A stretch of DNA of 64,000 nt, taken from NCBI GenBank assembly GCA_024760905.1, contig CM045731.1:53500001-53564000 (forward strand). The letters run 5' to 3'. The stretch's first letter is position 1. Each line of letters opens with the position of its first letter. Source of the stretch: Plotosus lineatus. Taxonomy: Eukaryota > Chordata > Actinopteri > Siluriformes > Plotosidae. The notes beneath the pieces were generated by a model. That model did no database searches. It was not told the origin of the DNA and saw only the letters and a list, made by a program, of their open reading frames with translations. This document shows, piece after piece, positions 1 to 47,840 of the stretch. The position numbers and the translations under genes are program-made.

Positions 1-149
1 TTAGAGATCACTATTTTTTAATCAATTTGACAATCAACTTTGTTGGGATTAAACAGTTTGATCACTTATTCTTTAACCGACAGCAAATAAAGTAGACAAA
101 AGGTCCAATACCTGCAGGGTGATTTCACTTTGTTTTGTTTATTATGTCT

Positions 150-460
150 TCCAATGAGGGCGGCATGGTGGTGTCCCGAGTGCGAGTCCCAAGCTTGGCG
201 AAGGCCGATTCTCTGTGGAGTTATATCTCTGTGCTTGTATCGGTTTCCTCCGGGTACTCTGGTTTCTTCGAACAGTCCAAAGACATGCACATTAGACTTA
301 CTGGCTTTTCCAGATTGATCCAAGGTGTGAGTGTAAGTATGACTGGTTGTGAGTGATGGTCTGGTGAGCCGTTTAGGGTGTATCTCGCCTTTGCCTAGTG
401 TTGGCTGAGATAGCATCTCAGGGAGGCTGGAGCCTATGAGTATTAAGCCATTTGGCAAAT
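150..460 (+). repeat. dispersed teleost repeat (CTCCGGGTACTCTGG type)
   Basis: Short interspersed repeat with the blocks TTTCCTCCGGGTACTCTGG, CAAAGACATGCACATTAG and GGCTGGAGCC. The same module recurs about 15 times in the window on both strands. Family name not recognised. Confidence 0.6.
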
Positions 461-499
461 GAATGATTGAATGAGTATTAATATATTAATGTATTTTCT

Positions 500-850
500 A
501 GGCTGCTTTATCCAAATTAGGATTGGTAAAGAAGCTGGTGCCCATCTCGGTTGACTCTGGGTGAGGATGGGGTACACCCTGAACTGCTTGGCAGACTATT
601 TTAGGGCCAACACACATACAAAATAGGATTGCATATGCACAAGTATGCACACTAACTCCCACACCAAGGGACAATTCAGAATAGCCAATTAGCCTACTGT
701 GTATGTTGTGGAAGGAAACAGAGGTACCCAGAGAAAACCAGATAGCAAGCACAGGGAGAGCATGCAAACTCCACAAAGAAACGCCCTGAGAAGGGGAATC
801 AGACCTTCTTGCTGTGAGGTGGAAATGCTAAGCACTGCGCTGCCATGCTG
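500..850 (-). repeat. dispersed teleost repeat, reverse copy
   Basis: Reverse of the 150-460 module (GCTGGTGCCCATCTC, GCATGCAAACTCCACA). With the previous copy it forms a diverged inverted pair. Confidence 0.55.
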
Positions 851-1039
851 CCCATATCATGAAACCACAAAACACAAAGTAATCTGTCCTGAGGACAGCG
901 TTATAGTAATTGATTCCAAAGGACTGATATTGGAGACTCCTTCCATGAATACTATAAGCCGCATTTGGAAATCATTTCACAAATGTCCACTCTATACTGT
1001 TGGTGTTAGTAATGTAAAAGAGCAAGGACATAAACTTAA

Positions 1040-1303
1040 GGTAGTCTATTGGGCTTTTTACACTTGAGCCTAGTGGCTCATCAGGTCGGTGCTTATTCCC
1101 GGTTTCCAGGTGTTCAACTCCTGGATGGAATGCTAGTCCATCGCAGATTACTTTCCCAGTATATTTTTACTGGTACCCATTTATGCTGCTGGGTAAACAG
1201 AGGGACACTTGTGGGTAAGACCTTGCCCAGGGGTCTTAGCACAGTGGGGGTCTAACTGGGACTTGAACACATAACCTCCAAATCATGAGCCCAGCACTGG
1301 CCC
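1040..1303 (-). mobile_element. tRNA-derived SINE A, reverse, head-truncated
   Basis: Reverse complement of the body of the SINE at 2843 (GAGTTGAACTCCTGG block, AGGTCTTACCCAC block, GGGGCCAGTGC head). Diverged. 1304-1964 is AT-rich with nothing recognisable. Confidence 0.7.
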
Positions 1304-1964
1304 CTTGACATCAACTGGAAGTGCTGTTAAAAGAAAACAAATTATTGTCTCCTAGCCAATCAGATTGGAGAATAAACTAACGCTATGGTATTACATAGTA
1401 TAGAGCACAACCAATGTTACATACAAATAACATAACATAACATAACATAACATGAGTGGTGAGAACAGGCCATTCAGCCCAACTAAGCTCACCATTGTCC
1501 TATTCTAAAGTGATAAAATGTAAAAAATGTTGTTCACAATAAATTGTACACCAAATAAAGTGTTTTTTTTCTCATGTTGTCTCAATATATAAATAAATAA
1601 ATAACAACAATGTTAGCATTTACACCAGTTTCCTGACTTATTCTCTGTGAGATTTCTCATAAAACAAAGGTTTTTTTTTTTTTATCCATTACATAACTGT
1701 TCATAAACTATCACCTAGTAAGTTCAAATCTCAGTGATGTCACAACTATCCATAGCTGTCAGGATAGGAGGAGCATACACTCACTCCTGTCCACAAAGCA
1801 ACACTAGCCAGTCCTGTGCACCTGTGAGCTGATGTATGCAAAAGAGGGCATACTATATACTATACTATATTATATATTATTGTAAAAAATTATATGATTT
1901 TCTCTTCATAACATGCAGCAAACAGTCTTTAAAAAATATGAAGGGGCATTGATTAAATGGATGG

Positions 1965-2310
1965 GGTTGGCAAGTTGGCATAGTGGTGAACACGCCTCTC
2001 AACAAGAAGATCCTGCATTCAAGTCCTGGGTTCACCAAAGGGCATTTATATGTAGAGTTTGCATGTTCGTCCCTATGCTTGCATGGGTTTTCTCCGGGTA
2101 GTCTGGTTTCCTTTCACAGTCTAAAGACATACCGTACACATTAGCACGATTGGCTGTTTCAAATTACCCCTTATTGTGAGTGTTAATCTTTGTGTGTGTA
2201 CCCGAGAGCTGTTCAATGTGTACCCTGCCTTCATCCATTGTTAGCTAAGATTTCGCTCAGCCTCCTGGCAGCCCTTGTATTATTAAGCAGTTTGGAAAAT
2301 GAGTTAGTGG
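1965..2310 (+). repeat. dispersed teleost repeat
   Basis: Same module as 150-460 with the left part preserved (GGCAAGTTGGCATAGTGGTG). Confidence 0.55.
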
Positions 2311-2619
2311 GTTACTTGCCTTATGCAGCATTGTGTGAATATTAAAATGGCAAATTTGCAGAGACTTTGCTGAACCATGCAGCAAATAAGATCTGGAACA
2401 GTAATGGTTATGCACAACGAATTGGATTCTGGGAACGCTGAATTAGCCCGTTTAATTACACATGTCTTTATAAAACAAATAATATGGGAAATAATAGGGT
2501 TAGTGTGGAACAGCTCTATTGTAGTTAATGGCTTAAGGAAGGAGATTTATGAGCTGGAGGCTACTGGTTGCTGTTTTTAGTGCAGGGCATTAATGTGTGT
2601 GGGCACTGATGGCTGCTTT

Positions 2620-2620
<1 letters not shown>

Positions 2621-2669
<49 letters not shown>

Positions 2670-2677
2670 GAGAGAGA

Positions 2678-2717
<40 letters not shown>
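2621..2717. repeat. compound (AC)n(GT)n(AG)n microsatellite
   Basis: 44 nt of AC, a short GT run, then about 29 nt of AG. Confidence 0.95.
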
Positions 2718-2720
<3 letters not shown>

Positions 2721-2842
2721 CCAAAACTTCAGACGATCTACTCTACCCCAACCATAACCACTGCTTGCTTAACCCAAACCTTGACCTTACCCTAGCCTTA
2801 AAGCATGTTTATTCGTTTTCTAAGCTGCTTAATCCTAATTGT

Positions 2843-3166
2843 GGGGCCGGTGGCGTAGTGGTTAGGGTGCTGCGCTCATGATCGGGAGGTTGTGAGTTCG
2901 AATCCCACTGAGACCCTCACTGTACTAAGACCCCTGGGCAAGGTCTCAACCACAAGTGTACCTCTGTTCACCCAGCAGTAGAAATGGGTACCAGTAAAAT
3001 ATACTGGGAAGGTAACCTGCGATGGACTAGCATCCCGTCCAGGGGGAGTTGAACTCCTGGTTGCTTCACGCTATGGAAACCGCTATGGAAACCAGGGATA
3101 GGCACCGGCCTGATGAGCCACTAGGCTTGGGTGTAAAAACCCAACAGACTTTACCTACTACCTACC
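2843..3166 (+). mobile_element. tRNA-derived SINE A, full copy
   Basis: tRNA-like head with A box (TGGCGTAGTGGTTAGGG) and B box (GTTCGAATCC), then a ~250-nt body ending GTGTAAAAACCCAACAGAC. A second near-complete copy is at 43928. Confidence 0.85.
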
Positions 3167-3174
3167 TTAATCCT

Positions 3175-3460
3175 AATGAGGAGGCTGGCGCCCATCTCAG
3201 TTGACTCGGGACTAAGATGGGGTACACCCTAAACAGCTCGCTGGACCATTGCAGTTGAACACACATACAACCATTCACACTCACACCTCGGGGTGATTTG
3301 GAACCACCAATAAGCCTACTGCACGTATTTATGGCAACTAGAATTTACCGGAGTACCATGCAAAGCACAGGGGGAACATAAAAACTCCCAGATACACCCC
3401 AGCCTGAAAATTGAACCTTTGACCTTCTGGCTTTGAGGTAAATGCGCTAACCACTTTGAG
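3175..3460 (-). repeat. dispersed teleost repeat, reverse copy
   Basis: Module GGCTGGCGCCCATCTCAG to GGCTTTGAGGTAAATGCGC. Confidence 0.55.
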
Positions 3461-3540
3461 AACTTAAATAATGAAATCAAATCCCAATAATGGGACTTTA
3501 TAAATACTGTACATCTATAGTCCCCACCACGTGCTGAATA

Positions 3541-5096
3541 CTAGTCCTTCTCAAAAAATTAGCATATTGTGATAAAGTTGATTATTTTCTGTAATGTACT
3601 GATAAAAATTAAACTTTCATATATTTTAGATTCATTGCACACCAACTGAAATATTTCAGGTCTTTTATTGTTTTAATACTGATGATTTTGACATACAGCT
3701 CATGAAAACCCAAAATTCCTATCTCAAAAAATTAGCATATTTCATCCGACCAATAAAAAAAAAGTGTTTTTAATACAAAAAAGTCAACCTTCAAATAATT
3801 ATGTTGAGTTATGCACTCAATACTTGGTCAGGAATCCTTTTGCAGAAATGACAGCTTCAATGCGGCGTGGCATGGAGGCAATCAGCCTGTGGCACTGCTG
3901 AGGTGTTCTGGAGGCCCAGGATGCTTCGATAGCGGCCTTAAGCTCATCCACAGTGTTGGGTCTGGTGTCTCTCAACTTTCTCTTCACAATATCCCACAGA
4001 TTCTCTATGGGGTTCAGGTCAGGAGAGTTGGCAGGCCAATTGAGCACAGTAATACCATGGTCAGTAAACCATTTCCCAGTGGTTTTGGCACTGTGAGCAG
4101 GTGCCAGGTCGTGCTGAAAAATGAAATCTTCATCTCCATAAAGCTTTTCAGCAGATGGAAGCATGAAGTGCTCCAAAATCTCCTGATAGCGAGCTGCATT
4201 GACCCTGCCCTTGATAAAACACAGTGGACCAACACCAGCAGCTGACATGGCACCCAGACCATCACTGACTGTGGGTACTTGACACTGGACTTCAGGCATT
4301 TTGGCATTTCCTTCTCCCCAGTCTTCCTCCAGACTCTGGCACCTTGATTTCCGAATGACATGCAAAATTTGCTTTCATCCGAAAAAACTACTTTGGACCA
4401 CTGAGCAACAGTCCAGTGCTGCTTCTCTGTAGCCCAGGTCAGGCGCTTCTGCCACTGTTTCTGGTTCAAAAGTGGCTTGACCTGGGGAATGTGGCACCTG
4501 TAGCCCAGTCCACTGCTTCCACAGGTCCCCCAAGGTCTGGAATCGGCCCTTCTCCACAATCTTCCTCAGGGTCCGGTCACCTCTTCTGGTTGTGCAGCGT
4601 TTTCTGCCACACTTTTTCCTTCCCACAGACGTCCCACTGAGGTGCCTTGATACAGCACTCTGGGAACAGCCTATTCGCTCAGAGATTTCTTTCTGTATCT
4701 TACCCTCTTGCTTGAGGTTGTCAATGATGGCCTTCTGGACAGCAGTCAGGTCGGCAGTCTTACCCATGATTGCGGTTTTGAGTAATGAACCAGGCTGGGA
4801 GTTTTTAAACGCCTCAGGAATCTTTTGCAGGCGTTTAGAGTTAATTGGTTGATTCAGATGATTAGGTTAATAGCTCGTTTAGACTACCTTTTCATGATAT
4901 GCTAATTTTTTTAGATAAGAATTTTGGGTTTTCATGAGCTGTATGCCAAAATCATCAGTATTAAAGCAATAAAAGACCTGAAATGTTTCAGTTGGTGTGC
5001 AATGAATTTAAAATAAATGAAAGTTTAATTTTTATGAGTATATTACAGAAAATAATGAACTTTATCACAATATGCTAATTTTTTTAGAAGGACTAG
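3541..5096 (-). mobile_element. Tc1/mariner element, copy 1
   Basis: 1556 bp between TA dinucleotides (3539-3540, 5097-5098). Ends CTAGTCCTTCT / AGAAGGACTAG, with ~210-bp inverted repeats holding outer and inner AAAAAATTAGCATAT direct repeats (IR/DR layout). Transposase on the - strand. Its right end abuts the dclk2 upstream region. Confidence 0.95.
3817..4767 (-). pseudogene. Tc1 transposase remnant, copy 1
   Basis: N-terminal helix-turn-helix (MGKTADLTAVQKAIIDNLKQ) and DDE catalytic part in different frames. Catalytic motifs: VVFSDESKF, FQHDLAPAHS and NPIENLWD (DD34E). A shared internal deletion near 4507 breaks the frame; a second frameshift lies near 4250 (VMVW). Not functional. Confidence 0.92.
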
Positions 5097-5773
5097 TACA
5101 GTACACTGTACCTCGACCCTCACCAACATGTGCAGTAATAACTTGTGGAGCACTAAGACCCAGCAGACACCTCCTGTCGAAAGGCAGAAGCTGATGCGCG
5201 TTCATGACCAGCCTCTCACACCTGCTGCGAAGCGCGCGCCCGCCAGGATGATAGAAAACGCGCGCGCTCGGCAGCGGCCATGCTGCCCGGTCACAGCGCG
5301 GCGCGCCCAGCACCTGCACAGAGCGAGCATCCATATCCATCCCACAGCAGTCTGATCAAGCTTTCGGGTTAATTTTAGTGCAAATTCGACTTTCTTTTTG
5401 CTTGAGTTTGGAATTTTTGTGATCTAATCCTGGCACTGAAATCGAGTTGGATTATTTGAGGTTCTCGCGACGGCGTTGACCGGATGATAATTCTAGTGTG
5501 AGCTGTTTATGGAATAATCTACTGGAGGCAGAAGAGCTACAGGGGCTGTTACGCTTTTGTGCAGGGGGTCCGTTAGCTTTAATCATGTTCGCGTGCTGCA
5601 CGACGCCCCTCTGTCAGAGGGGGTCACCCCGCCGTCTGACTCCGAGCGCTCCCCGGCAGGCGTGAGGTGATCTGTGCGTCGTGCAGACCCGGGAGCCGGT
5701 TACCAAATAAAGCGCATTGTGCTCGGATCTCACTGGAACATAGAAATCACAACCTGCCACGTCTGCTTACAAA
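5097..5773 (+). promoter_or_regulatory. dclk2: CpG-rich upstream region and 5' UTR of dclk2
   Basis: Sharp rise in GC and CpG (many CGCG between 5230 and 5310), continuing into exon 1. No TATA box or splice acceptor is obvious, as expected for a CpG-island promoter. It begins where a Tc1 element ends. The transcription start cannot be placed. Confidence 0.55.
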
Positions 5774-40828
<35,055 letters not shown>

Positions 40829-41039
40829 ATTACAACAGAACCAAAGAGAGAGGAAGCCCGACTCACTCAAAATTTTAAAAAAATCTAGAGGAATACTTTA
40901 CCCAGAAATGCTAACAGGATGCTAATTAGAAACAGGAAAATATGCTAAGTTTTTGAGCATCTATTAGCATGTATTGTAAAGTTGTGGGCTGTATTCAGAG
41001 TTGACTTCAATACATGTAGCACCACTACACTGTTGACTG

Positions 41040-41490
41040 CAAGGACGGTCTTATCCTCAAAGGGCCGGTGTGGGTGTTGGTTTTAATTTCCTACTCCTCC
41101 CATCTGTTTCAGTCTGAACTCAAAAACAGAAAAGGACCAGATTAGACATTAGTGTTTCCATTTCAAAGCCAGAAAGCAGTCATCTTGGTGAGACCAGTTC
41201 ACTGTTAAATAGCTTGAAAAGCATAAATGAGGTATTTTGACGGTAAGTGGTGAAATTTTCAGGTTTTTCGAGCTGTGTTGGTTTTCAACTGCTCCATTTT
41301 AAGATCTTCAAGCAAAGTTGTCTTATCAAGATGGCCTCCAGCTGTAAAATTGAAACCCGAATATAGGTTTTTGTTTGTTTTTATATTTGAGATCAATGAC
41401 TACAAAGTATGGAAGGTATGGCTACTGTTTGGCTGAAGTGAAAACCAGCACCCACGCTAACCCTTTTGCGGATAAGACGGAATGTCCCCG
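41040..41490. mobile_element. foldback MITE related to the 26500 element
   Basis: Shares TCAAAGGGCCGGTGTGGGTG and CATCTTGGTGAGACCA with 26500-26878, with inverted partners on the right (AAGATGGCC; CCCACGCTAACCCTTTTGCG). A longer loop separates the arms. Edges approximate. Confidence 0.7.
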
Positions 41491-42017
41491 GTCTACAGCA
41501 ACTGGCAGTGACCTAACCAACGCGGTCACAGGGCTGCATTATGAGATATAGCACACTATCTACACTTATCTGAAAGGACGTACAATAAACAAAGATGAAC
41601 AAGCCAATCAGAAGCCAGCTTTCCTGGCGTTGGTCATGAGAAGGAAAAGTTTGTTTACATTGAAAGGGCTTACAAAAGGAATTTTTACTGATTTAGTGTT
41701 GGATGAATGTATGTTTATCAAGTACAAGCTGAGCATTGAGAAGTGTTATCTGATTTCATGGCTTTTGGGGATATTTCTCAGACAACAGAGCAGAAGTTCC
41801 CCTCATTAAAGGCTGGTTTTGATGCATATGGGGGAATTTACAAAAGGGAAAAAAAACATCCAAGATGTGCTTTGATCGAAAACTATAACTCTGTGGCCTC
41901 TGACCAGTTTAGTGCTTGAGGATCACGTATTATAGTCCGTATTACTCATTTGTGATCAGTCTCTTGGCTGTAAGTTACATTTATTTATTTTTCCATAAGG
42001 TATTCATTTCAAAAGGG

Positions 42018-42274
42018 AAATCTTGAGTTCTGCATTTAACCCATCCAAAGTGAGCGTGTGGGCGCACACAAACGCACTTGGAGCAACGGGTCACCACACA
42101 CTGCAGCACCGAAAGAGCAGTTGGGTGCCTTAGGCATTTTTGCCATGAAGGTGGAAGAAGTGAAGGTGCTGCTCACCTTCCCTGCCAGCAAACGTTTTTC
42201 CTGCTGGTTTGGGAATCGAACCAGGGACCTTTCTGTCCTGATGCTTCTCTAACCATTAGGCCACAGCAACCCTC
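42018..42274 (-). mobile_element. tRNA-derived SINE C, reverse
   Basis: On the - strand: GGCCTAATGGTTAGAGAAGC (A box) and GGTTCGATTCCC (B box), then a body with CACTCTGCTGGCAG-like and GTTGCTCCAAGTGCG blocks. 42275-43764 shows no gene, only AT-rich intergenic DNA. Confidence 0.75.
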
Positions 42275-43764
42275 ATCATGTTCCAAAAAGCAACGTTATT
42301 TCCTCCTTTTTTGAAAGTACTTATTTTCTAGCCCCCTTTTGTGTGTTGTTAAATCCCAGTCTTGGATGTTTCTACTCAAGAACCAAGTCCATGCAGATGA
42401 TGTCACCAGCAAGAATAGCTTCAGTGTGTGCATAACCCAACTCTGAATACAAGCAACTTTCCCTGTTCCTGACAAAGTACAGCCCAATGTGAGCATTTTA
42501 TTGGTAAATTATACCCTCAAAGCTTGACTGAAAATCCAGAGCTGTGATTACACCAGACCAGCAAGATCTCTCTCGACCTCTCTCTTTAACCTTATTTCCC
42601 CCTATCTATTATTCCTCTCCTCAGCTCTATACCCCCTTTCCATTTATCATAATGCTATGACCTTTTTTTTTTTCTTCTTCTTTGAAAGAGGTAAATAATA
42701 TGAGGACTGCAGCAAATTGCACATTACGGCAAAGACCAACACAGACCAGAACCTGTATTCTCCAATTTCAGCCTATGGTGGCACCTCGTGCGTGATAGTT
42801 CGCAGATTCTCCAAACAAACCAGCAACCTCATTTATACTCCGCTGTGCCATTCTTTTCCTATCTCTCTTTTATTCTGTATATATAGTGTCTCGGTGTGAA
42901 AAAAAAACAACTAATTATTGATCCAAGTCAGTAGATTAATCAATTTCATTACGTGTCCCTGTAGAACGAGGCCTGGGCAATATGCTGATAATATTAATAT
43001 CGTAATGAATTATCATGATACAACTTCCTGATATATTTCAGATATCGTGATTTATTTATTTATTTTTAATAATTACAATTTTTAAAAATATTTCCATTTC
43101 AAAGTGATCTGACTTTAAAATCTGGTCCTGAATCTAAATATTGATTATTTTATTTGTACTTTAAATGCTTAACTATTGATAAAATGATGTTTTATAATTA
43201 TTAATATATCATGATATGGTGTGTCACAGAAACATTTTTAAATCATCATGAGATACAGTATTATCATTGTATTGCCCACCCCTACTTAGAATAGTCAATC
43301 ACTCCAACATCTAATTCCTTATATCCTACCTAAACTACACCCTGCATACATGTGCAGTTTTGGAAGGAAGTACCAGTGTGTCTTTAATCACCTGACATCA
43401 GAAATTTTTTTTTTTTTTTGCTTAATGCCAAATAAGGCTAGAAACCAGCAGACGGCAAGGACTGAAATGCAGTATTGATGGTGTGTGCCCATGAACTGGC
43501 ACCTTGTGGAATTTTTTCAAATGGATGTTTTTTTCCATATAAAAGAGAAAACTAGGAATGCAAGTGATATGGAATGACTGTCATATGTGTGTAACAATAG
43601 TATTAACTTTTGTACCATGACCATTTAGGCCGAGTGCTTTCATGTTGACACTGTAGGATTGGTTATCGTGTTTAAGTTTGTACCGCAACAATACATCCTT
43701 AGTAGCTGGAAGAAGATTGATTTGATGTGGTCCTTTTACTCTGTATATCTTTTTTTAGACTGGG

Positions 43765-43927
43765 GGACAGGGGCTACAGGGATGAATCCCGAGTGGAGTC
43801 ATAACCATTCACACCTACAGGTAGTTTTGAATAGCTGATTATCCTAATGGGCATGTCTTTGGACTGTGGGAGAAAATCGAAGTACCCTGGGAAACTAGAA
43901 GCAAATAATCATTCACAGCTATGGATA
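43765..43927 (-). repeat. dispersed-repeat fragments
   Basis: TTTTGAATAGCTGATTATCC and CATGTCTTTGGACTGTGGGA. The motif recurs at 44240-44580 as three short imperfect tandem copies around SINE A. Confidence 0.5.
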
Positions 43928-44240
43928 GGGGCCGGTGGCATAGTGGTTAGGGTGCTGTGCTCATGATCAGGAGGTTGCGAGTTCGAATCTCACCGAGACC
44001 CTCACTGTGCCAAGACCCCTGGGCAAGGTCTCAACCACAAGTGTGCCTCTGTCCACCCAGCAGTATAAATGGGTACCAGTAAAATATACTGGGAAGGTAA
44101 CCTGTGATGGACTAGCGTCCCATCCAGGGGGAGTTGAACTCCTGGTCGCTTCACGCTACGGAAACTGGGAATAAGTACCGGCCTGATGAGCCACGAGGCT
44201 AAGCCACTCAGGTGTAAAAACCCAACAGACTTACTTTTTT
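43928..44240 (+). mobile_element. tRNA-derived SINE A, second full copy
   Basis: GGGGCCGGTGGCATAGTGG head, GTTCGAATCTCACC B box and GTGTAAAAACCCAACAGACT end. Very similar to 2843-3166. Confidence 0.85.
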
Positions 44241-44884
44241 TTTTAGCTAGGGATAGTTTTGAATAATCAATTATCCGAATAGGTGTGTCTTTGGACTACG
44301 GGATGGAACCAGAGTACCTGGAGTAAACCAGACACAATACTATTAACACCTGTGAGTAATTTTAAAATAACCAATTATCTTAATGGTCATGTCTTTCGAT
44401 TGTGGAAGGAAATGGGAGTACGCCGAGGAAACCAGAAACTAACAGGCATTCACAGCTACAGATAATTTTTAATACACAATATTCCTAATGGGTGTGTCCT
44501 TGGACTGTGGGAGGAAAATCACATAAGCCCAAGGAACTCATACAAACTCTACACGGTAACACCCTTGTTCACTGCTGGGCTAGAATAAGACATTATTGAT
44601 TCTATTTGTGAGGTTTGAGTGCTCAGCAGTGATGTATTTTCTCACCTAGTTTGACAACAACTCCTGCAGATTCCTTGATGTACCCGAGTTCTGTGGTAAA
44701 ACACATCAGTGCTGTTGGTAAATATTGAGAACTGTCACTCAAATCATCCTGAACTTTGCAAGGTTGAGAAATTGCTTAGGTAGAGAAGACCATTGAGTAC
44801 TACGTCATAACATCTGAAAGTTTAATGCTTCTCATCTAACATCTTTCAGAACAAATATCACAAGTCAGTGAGATTCTAGGTCTG

Positions 44885-45115
44885 AGCCTCATGGTCGACT
44901 GCAGCATCCACATATTCACCCTGTGCTTGCCTGGGTTTACACTTGGTACATCGGTTTCCTCCTACAGCCCAAGAAAACCCGCACATTCGGACAAACGGCT
45001 GATGAATGACTGAATGATCAGGAGGTGGGGGTCTGTGTTAGTCCTGAAATAGACTGGAGAACTGTCCAGGATGTACTCCACTTCTTAACCTGAGTCAGCT
45101 GGGATTGTTTCTAAT
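44885..45115 (+). repeat. dispersed teleost repeat
   Basis: Blocks TGGTACATCGGTTTCCTCC and GAACTGTCCAGGATGTACTCC, between the two gene ends. Confidence 0.45.
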
Positions 45116-45190
45116 TGAATAATGAACGTCATACCATATGTGCGCGTGTAAAATATTCAGTTGCACACACCACTCTAATAATTCATTGCA

Positions 45191-45680
45191 TTTATTTTGT
45201 GTTAAGATTTGTTGATGTCATTTTGCCACAGATTAAGCAAAGTCCCAGTCTATAATGTAGTTTCTGAGGGAGATCGCTATTCACAGTGTCATTTAGTACA
45301 GCAGGCGAAACCTACATCAAAAGGTATCCTGTGCAGATTTACCAAAAAAAAAAGGCAAAACATCTTTTAAAAAAATCAAAGGGTTAGTCCGTCATACACC
45401 ATCATCCGGTGCTCTTCACAGTCCAGTTAGATAAACTCTTACACAACACTACAGTACCATTATTTGGTTCTGGGATGATCATGAATGGATAAATAGAACA
45501 GAACATGAGAATGAAAACAAATTAAGAGACAAAGCAATCAGTGTGTGCGCGAGTCATGTGTTTACTCCCATGGTGCTTTTCATTGTGTTTTGCAGTCAAA
45601 ACTTCAGGATCCACACAAACAATGACACCTTCTACTTTCCGAATGTAAACATGTTGCACAGCACCAGTCCTGTCCATGCA
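45191..45680 (-). other. sh3d19: sh3d19 3' UTR and poly(A) signal
   Basis: About 490 nt after the stop, ending in AATAAA (45191-45196 on the - strand). No other canonical signal lies nearer the stop. Confidence 0.65.
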
Positions 45681-45788
45681 TTAAAGCACCTGGATGTAAT
45701 TCTTAGGAACGATCCCACGTCGGCCGGCGAATTCCCCAACAAACCATTCCTCATCTACGGCCTCCAGAGAGGACACCACATCCCCAAC
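45681..45788 (-). CDS. sh3d19: sh3d19 exon M: end of last SH3 and stop
   Basis: VGDVVSSLEAVDEEWFVGEF to GIVPKNYIQVL, then TAA at 45681-45683. Trp745 is the ligand-groove tryptophan. Family proteins likewise end just after this SH3. Confidence 0.94.
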   Translation of the reverse strand, partial: VGDVVSSLEAVDEEWFVGEFAGRRGIVPKNYIQVL

Positions 45789-47809
45789 CTGCATGTACAC
45801 ACACAGACAAAAACATCACATTAAAAGTCCAAAGCTTCACTAATGGACCAGTTTAACGGCACCCGTGAAGCACTCTGGACGCATTACTGACAGCTAAAAG
45901 GAAATATATTGATCAACGTTGTGGTGGAAAAGAGCTGGGGATAAATCAATCATACATTAAAAAAATGTACTTCCTAAGACTTCCAGTTACAGCGCAAGGC
46001 TATATTCAACTTTCAATGATTTCTCAGTGTCCACCTCAATGAAGAAGGGTCCTGGACTCAGCGAGGGCGTTTCTTTGTGGGATTTGCATATTCTCGCCAT
46101 GTTTGTATGAGATTCCTCTGGGTACTCTGGTTTCCTCCCACAGTCCAAAAACATGCACATTAAGTTAATAAGCTATTCCAAATTGCCCCTTGGGGTACAT
46201 GTAAGTGTGAATGGTTGTGTGTATTGCAATGTGATGGTCTTGTGAGCTGTACAGGGCGTGAGCAGAGAGAGGGTCCAGCCTCTCCATAGCTCTAATAATA
46301 GGATTAAGCGTTTTGGTGAATGACTGAGTGAGTAGTTTTTCTCATATGGAAAAGACAGAGCCTCTAAATACCGCAGTCATTCTATCTCCTTCCATCTACA
46401 TTGTTTAATGCAGTAGAACAGCCTCACAGCAGTATGCTACCACCATGCTGCATACTTTGTACTGTACAGTGTCCATGAGGTTGACATGTCTCACAATTAC
46501 TCCTCCAAACATGTATCTGGTCATTCTGCCTAGCTGTTCCCCAATATTTATCACACACACACACACAGGGACAGACAGACACCCACACATACACACCTTA
46601 AGACAGAGTTCATCCTCAGACTCTGGAATGAAATTAAACAGGACTCGGCCCCTCTGTCCTTCTCCTACACACACTGCAGGCATCACAGAAAGAGAAGCGA
46701 CAAAAGATTATCTACTGATCCCCTTAGTTTCATTATTAAACATCATTTCAGTAGAAAGGAATAAAACAGTGCTGTTAGGAATATAAACACTTATAGGAAC
46801 ACTTGCGTATTAAGAGTATACCGATATACAGTGGAGCCTCGGAATTCAAACGCTCTAGAGTCCGAACAAAAAAGCCGTGAGTTCCATCCAGGAAACCGAA
46901 CAAAAACCGGAAGTTGAACTTGAGAAATACGCGAGAAAAAACGAGACCGAGAGGGAGGAAAAATGCATGACTTCCGGAAGTTTTTGATACCATCACCGTA
47001 AAAGCTGTACTAGGGAAGTCTGGAAGTTGTTGATACTATCTATCACCCTAAAAGCTGTCCAGGGGAAGTCCGAAAGTTGTTGATACAGTACTATGTACGT
47101 AAAGCTAAAGCTAGCGCTAAAGCCATCTAATCACAAACACCATATACCACCTCCAGCGACAAATAATGATTTAGAGTACCGAACAGAAAACCCACAGATC
47201 GGCTTATAGGCATAACCGCCTAAACAAAGCTGAAGAAATGCATGTATGTATATATGTAAGCTAAGCTAAAGCACGAGCAGTACTGCGAGCAGCGCTGTGA
47301 ACACCTTTAACTATGCGGTCATGAGCCATTTCCATAAGGTTTTGAAAAGACAGAAACAAGCCACGTTAGAAATGTTCAAGAAAAGTAGGTACATCTGGAA
47401 GAAGAGTCATCCATGCAAAGCGGTAGCAAGAGAAAAGAAAACAAACACCTTTGGCTGATTTACCTGAAGCTGTTATAGAATGGAATCTGCTTTCCTCCAT
47501 CCCTCACTGTTATGAAAGGGAATCCACCACCTTTATTCCTCTCCAATATTTACGTATGCCAACTGCTCACCACCACAAAGGTTAAAATTCTTATCTTTAT
47601 TGTTCTTATGCTTTAATTGCACTGTATGTTATGGTCTCTTACAAATAAGTTGCGCATTGGAGAAAAGTTAAAGTTTGAGTTTAGACGTACCTACATAGTA
47701 TGCTGACGTAATAATGCAATGACGTAGCTTCCATTGTTTATAAACGACAGACTGAACGTGCCCCTCCTTCTTCCCAGTTCAGTTATACGTTTTTCATTAT
47801 TTATTTATT

Positions 47810-47840
<31 letters not shown>

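Noticed and set aside
5065..5355. ORFs in the CpG-rich region upstream of dclk2
   Set aside because: Open only because of GC content; no domain, and they overlap in opposing frames.
45543..45824. 93-codon + strand ORF
   Set aside because: Antisense shadow of the last sh3d19 exon.
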